Assembly: GCF_009856825.1 (NCBI RefSeq)
Contig: NZ_WVTD01000008.1
Coordinates: 124,001-188,000 of the forward strand
DNA length: 64,000 bases
Direction of reading: 5' to 3'
DNA from: Novosphingobium silvae
GTDB lineage: Bacteria; Pseudomonadota; Alphaproteobacteria; Sphingomonadales; Sphingomonadaceae
Shown here: positions 59,823 through 64,000 of the stretch, piece after piece
Position numbering within the stretch: position 1 is the stretch's first letter
Layout of the letters: each line of letters opens with the position of its first letter
Notes under the pieces: generated by a model
The model's database searches: none
Seen by the model: only the letters and a program-made list of their open reading frames with translations
Told to the model about the DNA's origin: nothing
Translations under genes and position numbers: made by a program

Positions 59823-60620
59823 TCACTGTTGCTCGCGCACCCAGAGACGGCTCATATGGATGGCCAGCTTTTCCGGGTCGATGCGAATGGCGTGCGCTAC
59901 TGCCTGCACCTCACTCAAATTTCCAGACCACCGTCCGGAAAGCCATTCCGTAGGCAGTTTGCCTTCAGCGCCAGGGAACGCCGCCAGAGCTGCCAGCAGC
60001 TGTGTAAGCGATGAAGCCGTTTCGAACTCGATAAACTGGGAAGTGGTGTCAGGCGTTGGTCTGAAACGCCGCTTTTTTAGGAGCCAAGCCGCAGCTTCAG
60101 CCCAACTGACTACAACCTTGCCGTCTTCGCGGTGGGATGACAATTCCTTGGCACTCAGGGCATTTCGAACGGCGCCCTCTCTCATATCGGCGAGTAGCGC
60201 CAGTTCTCGGACGGAGAACACGGCGGTTGCTCGCTGGTCCGGGTCTGAGAGTTTTTGCCGAGCCCGGAACATGTCCAGCACTTGGGTCGTCAGTGGGTCA
60301 TCCGGCCACCCCGCGGGCTCTCCGTAAGCATTTGTCCGCGGAACCAAATCGATGAATGACGCCAAAGCCGATTCCTCGAAGTCCCCACTGGGCTCCAGGG
60401 CACACGACCCCATGGCGAAGTCGTACATGAGCAACAGGGGCATACCGTTTCCAAAGTGGGTCAGGTCCACCTTTTCAGGCTGATCGTCTGCATAATCCCC
60501 TTCAGCCGGGAAGCCCGCGAAAGCAATGGCGGCATCATGCCCTTTTAGTCGGGCGAGATGGTCAGCGATCAGGAGAATTCCCTTCTGCAGCTCGCGAACA
60601 TAGTCTTCGTGGCGGATCAT
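59823..60620 (-). CDS. Uncharacterised protein with helix-turn-helix, partner of UDG-like gene
   Basis: A 265-aa protein I do not recognise. Residues about 130-175 (SVRELALLADMREGAVRNAL then AKELSSHREDGKVVVSWAEA) look like an excisionase- or MerR-like DNA-binding unit: two helices and a wing. The N-terminal 100 residues have HGDDYADDQPEKVDL-like acidic stretches and no enzyme motif. Start is ATG at 60620, with GAGGAG nine bases upstream; a TTG at 60644 is less likely. It begins 13 bases after the stop of the UDG-like gene, so the two form an operon and probably one system. Confidence 0.65.
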   Translation of the reverse strand: MIRHEDYVRELQKGILLIADHLARLKGHDAAIAFAGFPAEGDYADDQPEKVDLTHFGNGMPLLLMYDFAMGSCALEPSGDFEESALASFIDLVPRTNAYGEPAGWPDDPLTTQVLDMFRARQKLSDPDQRATAVFSVRELALLADMREGAVRNALSAKELSSHREDGKVVVSWAEAAAWLLKKRRFRPTPDTTSQFIEFETASSLTQLLAALAAFPGAEGKLPTEWLSGRWSGNLSEVQAVAHAIRIDPEKLAIHMSRLWVREQQ

Positions 60621-60633
60621 GACGGCTATCTCC

Positions 60634-61320
60634 TCAAGCGGCAAACAGGCGAGCGAAATGAAATTTCAACCGGTTGACGGCGGTATCCCGAAGGCCCTTG
60701 GAGGGATGAAGGACGACGAATGCCTCGACGTTGGCTGATAGGTACGGCAGCGACAAGACACTGTGGCCGAAGTAAACGGCTTGGTTGCTGCCGTTCGGCC
60801 CCAGGATGGTTTCGCCTTGTGTCACGACAAGAGCCCTGTGAGCACCGAGGAAAGCATCATAGGCAGCCTTCCCGCCAAACAAGATGGCGCGAGGGCCAAT
60901 ATAGCTGATCAGCTGAGCCAGATGCGGAGCCGTTTCCTTGGCGGCTACAGGAACACGGATGCCCAAGCTTTGCATGTTGGGGGACCGGCGCCAGATCACA
61001 TTGCTGCCCTGCACCGCCCTGATTCCCTCGGGCGACGATACACCGAGCGTTCGCTGAAGCAGGCGACCGATGTTCTGCGAAGTCGGCCCATACCCCTCTA
61101 TGTACTCGCTGCCACCCGCGGCGACATCGACCAACCGAAAATTGTTCGGGGAACCGCCCGGATTGAGGCCGAGGACCATCAGAGGGCAAGGGCAAACGGG
61201 AGAATAGTTGATCGAGTAATCGGCCCTGTTGTTTAGGCCGGTCGCGGCACGCCATTGCGTGTCAATATCGGCGAGAACTTGATTGGCTTCAGGCAAGAGT
61301 GAGTGATCTAACGCGAACAT
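60634..61320 (-). CDS. Uracil-DNA-glycosylase-superfamily-like protein
   Basis: A 228-aa protein with two patterns of the uracil-DNA glycosylase fold: a first-strand motif LMVLGLNPGGSP (GLNPG at residues 51-55) and a late motif VVLHPSKGLRDTA (HPSKG at 205-209) at the place of the DNA-intercalation loop. ILFGGKAAYDAF between them fits the central strand. It is not one of the closely defined UDG families I know, so base specificity cannot be assigned; it could excise modified bases or act on nucleotides. ATG at 61320 (MFALDHSLL) has GGGGACC six bases upstream; an ATG at 61398 is possible. First gene of a two-gene operon with the HTH protein. Confidence 0.65.
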   Translation of the reverse strand: MFALDHSLLPEANQVLADIDTQWRAATGLNNRADYSINYSPVCPCPLMVLGLNPGGSPNNFRLVDVAAGGSEYIEGYGPTSQNIGRLLQRTLGVSSPEGIRAVQGSNVIWRRSPNMQSLGIRVPVAAKETAPHLAQLISYIGPRAILFGGKAAYDAFLGAHRALVVTQGETILGPNGSNQAVYFGHSVLSLPYLSANVEAFVVLHPSKGLRDTAVNRLKFHFARLFAA

Positions 61321-61629
61321 AGTAGGGTCCCCAATGTAACAGTGCCTTCGTTCCAGGCTGTCACTCTCCCCCTGTGCTTGGGAAAATGTCACCGCCATGC
61401 CTATATGATATAATCAATGTCATATTCCCTGTCGATGAAAATATGATACTGACATTGTCACTGGTATCATAATGGAGGGGGTGTCCCGATCACCATTCCC
61501 ATGCGCCGCTGAGGTATAGGCGTGCGGTGCGTTCCAAGCGAAACCAAATTCCGTGCCAATAGGGTTGCTTTCCGTTTTTGGAGCGGATAACCGGAAAGGG
61601 TCTAAGAGGCTATTGGTACTGGATTCGCT
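61321..61629. promoter_or_regulatory. Palindrome-rich control region, possible resolvase res site
   Basis: About 310 bases between the UDG-like gene (leftwards) and the resolvase gene (rightwards), AT-rich in 61400-61475. ATGATAC (61443-61449) and GTATCAT (61464-61470) form a perfect 7-bp inverted repeat with a TGACATTGTCA core between. A 25-base stretch 61430-61454 begins TGTC and ends GACA, the shape of a resolvase subsite, and other TGTC half-sites lie at 61418 and 61457. It could be the res site of the adjacent resolvase and the operator for both genes. Confidence 0.5.
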
Positions 61630-62190
61630 ATGTTGGTTGGGTATGCGAGGGTAAGCAGCGCAGGACAGTCGCTTGATGTTCAGTTGGAAGCTTTGGCAGC
61701 GGCTGGATGCGAAAAGGTATTCCAAGAGAAGAAGAGCGGCACCAGCGCAGAAGGAAGGGACGCCCTTGCCGATGCTTTGGACTTCGTTCGTGATGGCGAC
61801 ACCCTCATGGTCACTCGCCTTGATCGCCTTGCAAGGTCATCTGTGGACCTTCACAACATCATCGAACGAATAAGCGCCAAAGGTGTGAAATTCCGCTGCC
61901 TACAGCAAGCCGGGATCGATACCGATAGCGGAATGGGAAAGCTTGTCCTTGCTATCCTAGGGGCTGTAGCAGCCTTCGAAACCGATATCCGAAAAGAGCG
62001 CCAGCGCGAAGGGATTGAGAAGGCCAAGGCAAATGGCGTTTACAAGGGGCGTAAGCCGTCCGTCGAGGTCGATGCTGTTCGCCAGCTTCATGGCGATGGA
62101 GTTGGGCCTTCCGATATCGCCAAGCGCCTCGGAATCGGGCGTACAAGCGTTTACCGGGCTTTGAAGGTCGATTGCGCGCCAGCGGATTAG
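61630..62190 (+). CDS. Serine recombinase (resolvase/invertase family)
   Basis: A 186-aa site-specific recombinase. The catalytic Ser9 is in GYARVSSAGQSL (YARVS motif), with the helix E region AILGAVAAFETDIRKERQRE, and a C-terminal Hin-type helix-turn-helix (GPSDIAKRLGIGRTSVYRAL, about 157-176). It resolves cointegrates or inverts segments. No transposase for Tn3 is seen near it, so it may serve an element whose rest is outside the window. ATG at 61630 is the first residue and matches the family. Confidence 0.92.
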   Translation: MLVGYARVSSAGQSLDVQLEALAAAGCEKVFQEKKSGTSAEGRDALADALDFVRDGDTLMVTRLDRLARSSVDLHNIIERISAKGVKFRCLQQAGIDTDSGMGKLVLAILGAVAAFETDIRKERQREGIEKAKANGVYKGRKPSVEVDAVRQLHGDGVGPSDIAKRLGIGRTSVYRALKVDCAPAD

Positions 62191-62320
62191 GAACCTGGCT
62201 CCATGCCTCTCCCGCTACACAAATTGTTAAGTTGCAGGTGCGCGAGGGCAAGTGAATACAATGGAAAGCCCCGCGCCAGCCGAAAGGCCTTGGATGCCGC
62301 CAGCTACGTTGCTTGATCGT

Positions 62321-62800
62321 TCACGACCCGGGCGCAATTTCTTCGAAGTATGATGCTATACAAAGCTTGAGAGCCTGCGAAATCCCTTCCGCGCCATAGC
62401 CTACATAATCCGTACCAACCTTGCTTTTAAAGGACCGATTAGAAAGGTTGGCACGGAGCTTACCATCTTCTACTTTAATATGAGCACTACTAGCCTCGAT
62501 TTCATAAGTACTAGCATCATGAGGTCGCTGCTTAGGGCCGAAAAGGCGGAAAGCTATCGCCGGAGCCATATATCGCCCTTTATCCCAATTCCGCTCAATC
62601 ACTGGCCTCATACCCTGCCTTTCGCAGGCGTTTGCGGCCTCCAAAATGATAGGTCCGGCGACCTCTTCGAGCAAAGCGATCTGACCATCCCAGTCAGCGT
62701 CTCTTTCAGCAGCGGCGCGAGCTACCTGTTCCTCATGTTGCTTCGAGGCTGCTTCGTGATTGCCGCGCATTTGCCTAGTGAAATCGTCGAAGTCGCCCAT
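62321..62800 (-). CDS. Hypothetical protein with N-terminal coiled coil
   Basis: A 159-aa soluble protein. The first 45 residues (MRGNHEAASKQHEEQVARAA then AERDADWDGQIALLEEVAGP) are charged and helical, probably a coiled coil. The remainder shows alternating strands (AIAFRLFGPKQRPHDASTYE). No family is recognised. It is transcribed away from the resolvase gene and is typical of accessory-island genes. Confidence 0.55.
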   Translation of the reverse strand: MGDFDDFTRQMRGNHEAASKQHEEQVARAAAERDADWDGQIALLEEVAGPIILEAANACERQGMRPVIERNWDKGRYMAPAIAFRLFGPKQRPHDASTYEIEASSAHIKVEDGKLRANLSNRSFKSKVGTDYVGYGAEGISQALKLCIASYFEEIAPGS

Positions 62801-62861
62801 GCAGATAACCCCTTAGTGGTAAAACAGGTTATGTCCGCAAGTGGAATCACAGGCAAGTGCC

Positions 62862-63110
62862 CTACGGGTCGCCCCAGAGGTTTCCTAACAGCAAGCAGCG
62901 GTACGGCCTTTCAAAGAGGCAAGGATAGCTGATCGCGGTCTGCGTCCCTTTGCCGGGATAAGCCTGCGCAACATGGTCTGCCAAATTGGAGACGGACTCC
63001 AGCCGGACCCTGCGTGATGGTGCCGTAATGCCTACACGAACCCATCCCGGCGCAGACATAATGAGGTCTGCGATAAGCTCCGATGTGCTTGATGATGCCG
63101 ACTCTGTCAT
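62862..63110 (-). CDS. Small hypothetical protein (sphingomonad DUF6771-like)
   Basis: An 82-aa protein. The segment ELIADLIMSAPGWVRVGITA followed by PSRRVRLESVSNLADHVAQA resembles a small family common in sphingomonads that I remember as DUF6771; this was not checked. No ribosome site is clear; the ATG at 63110 is chosen over a TTG at 63128. Function unknown. Confidence 0.5.
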   Translation of the reverse strand: MTESASSSTSELIADLIMSAPGWVRVGITAPSRRVRLESVSNLADHVAQAYPGKGTQTAISYPCLFERPYRCLLLGNLWGDP

Positions 63111-63396
63111 GAAGGGAAAATAGAACAAAATAGGAACTTATCGCAAGCAGGTTCGGTCAAGAATCGTTTACTGTATCGTCGATTTTTGCCATGCCGGAAA
63201 TGCAGCGTCGCCAAATCGATGCTGCGGGGCGTCGTAACCCCTTGAGGAGTCAGCCGGTCGAGTTTTCTCGGCCGGGTGGCATGCGCATATGTCCAGTCGG
63301 CTCTGCCGATAAAAGCGTATGCGCCTGCGGGACTCCTACAGGTTACGAACACCCGGCTTCGGCTGGGTAGCCTCGTAGTCTAACGGGGGTAAGAGC

Positions 63397-64000
63397 ATGG
63401 CATTGGCGGATACTGAACACGGGACAGACAAGGTTTGTCCCGACTGCGCCGAAATCATCAAGGGCGCGGCGAAGGTATGCCGCTATTGTGGTTACCGGTT
63501 CGATCAAGAGGATGCTGCCGCAAAGCTGATAACGGCCTCTCCCATAGACCACGATGGGGCAGATTATGGTCAGGACGTCACGGACGACGACAAACCAGCG
63601 GGCATAAGCATCTTGGCCTTCGTAGGGATCATAGGTGCAGTCGGACTTGGAATATTGGGGCTGGCAACCCTTGGCGATGCAAGCGCCGAGCCTTCGGAAC
63701 TAGAAACGCTAGAGGTTAACGACATGGGGTTGAAGGCCGATGGCACCCCCGACGAAGTGACAGCGGTCACCGTGTGTGACATGGCTATCAAAGGTTCATT
63801 AGTATCAGAGGGGTCTTATGATCCCGAGTTCCGATGGGATTATAGCGCAGCGGGGAGCGTTGCGTTCGTTAGCCGAAAATTTGATTCTCAAAACGGCTTT
63901 GGAGCGAAGATCACCTCCCGTTATCGCTGTAAGTGGGACGCCGCTGCCGACACCATCGTATCCCTTGAGGTCACCGATCCCTATGGCGAAACAAGGAAGC
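63397..64000 (+). CDS. Zinc-ribbon membrane protein, partial (runs off the window)
   Basis: At least 201 residues, open to the window edge. The N-terminus carries a zinc ribbon, VCPDCAEIIKGAAKVCRYCG, with CxxC-x10-CxxC (Cys14, 17, 28 and 31). One membrane helix follows (about 70-92, LAFVGIIGAVGLGILGLATL) and then an extracytoplasmic region with two Cys residues (TVCDMA and SRYRCKWD). GGGGGT lies six bases before the ATG. Zinc-ribbon plus single helix proteins of this type are often accessory proteins of unknown role. The C-terminus is not visible. Confidence 0.75.
   Translation, partial: MALADTEHGTDKVCPDCAEIIKGAAKVCRYCGYRFDQEDAAAKLITASPIDHDGADYGQDVTDDDKPAGISILAFVGIIGAVGLGILGLATLGDASAEPSELETLEVNDMGLKADGTPDEVTAVTVCDMAIKGSLVSEGSYDPEFRWDYSAAGSVAFVSRKFDSQNGFGAKITSRYRCKWDAAADTIVSLEVTDPYGETRK

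Noticed and set aside
63107-63352. An 81-codon minus-strand frame near the zinc-ribbon gene
   Set aside because: No ribosome site or family signal, and basic low-information composition; it also overlaps the start of the small gene at 62862-63110.
59213-64000. Search for a second copy of the tRNA-Lys 3' end (attR)
   Set aside because: No repeat of the T-arm and acceptor sequence was seen within the window, and no tyrosine integrase is present, so a tRNA-type integration cannot be proven here.

Overview
The window looks like DNA from an alphaproteobacterium of the order Sphingomonadales, close to Novosphingobium or Sphingobium. This rests on high GC, a TonB-dependent receptor next to degradation-type short-chain dehydrogenases and SnoaL-like proteins, a serC-serA-hisZ-purA block, an archaeal-type SerC, a hisZ-dependent histidine pathway and a sphingomonad-plasmid-type RepA. 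No rRNA or CRISPR array is visible; there is one tRNA (Lys, UUU).

Layout. 1-9.2 kb: a GH3 glucosidase, the glutathione-dependent formaldehyde pair frmA-fghA, and a minus-strand set of TonB receptor, two SnoaL-like proteins and a short-chain dehydrogenase whose catalytic Tyr is Phe. 9.2-17 kb: a complete plasmid-type replication and partition module. It holds a possible regulator with palindromic upstream sites, two decayed genes (an efflux outer-membrane factor and a LysR regulator), repA, an iteron array, parA, two perfect 16-bp palindromes that are probably parS, parB, and an unknown winged-helix protein. 17-25 kb: an MscS channel, a class A penicillin-binding protein, and a four-gene two-component set (receiver, soluble kinase, degenerate membrane kinase, receiver-MarR fusion). 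24.8-41.7 kb: a RES/Xre toxin-antitoxin pair, two diguanylate cyclases and a run of single-gene metabolic, transport and stress functions.

41.8-59.2 kb is core chromosome in character: serC with a structured leader that hides its ribosome binding site, serA, hisZ, purA, an L,D-transpeptidase, a five-gene MarR/FUSC/DUF1656/HlyD/OMF exporter operon with 4-nt overlaps, an SdhAF4-like gene, an rsmB-like gene, a PEP-CTERM surface protein, msrA, an exported methyltransferase, an N-carbamoylputrescine amidase and folK, ending at tRNA-Lys. From 59.2 kb to the end lies a less GC-rich accessory segment beginning exactly at the tRNA 3' end. It contains a stand-alone M41-like (HEAGH) protein, an operon of a helix-turn-helix protein and a uracil-DNA-glycosylase-like protein, a serine resolvase with a palindrome-rich control region, and small unknown genes. 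The last gene, a zinc-ribbon membrane protein, runs off the edge.

The main puzzle is a complete RepA/iteron/ParAB replicon about 30 kb from essential biosynthetic genes. The molecule may be a chromid, or a chromosome carrying an integrated plasmid. The best candidates for undescribed biology are the tRNA-Lys island operon, the paired active and degenerate kinases, and the Tyr-less dehydrogenase locus. All functional names come from reading motifs by eye; no search was run.
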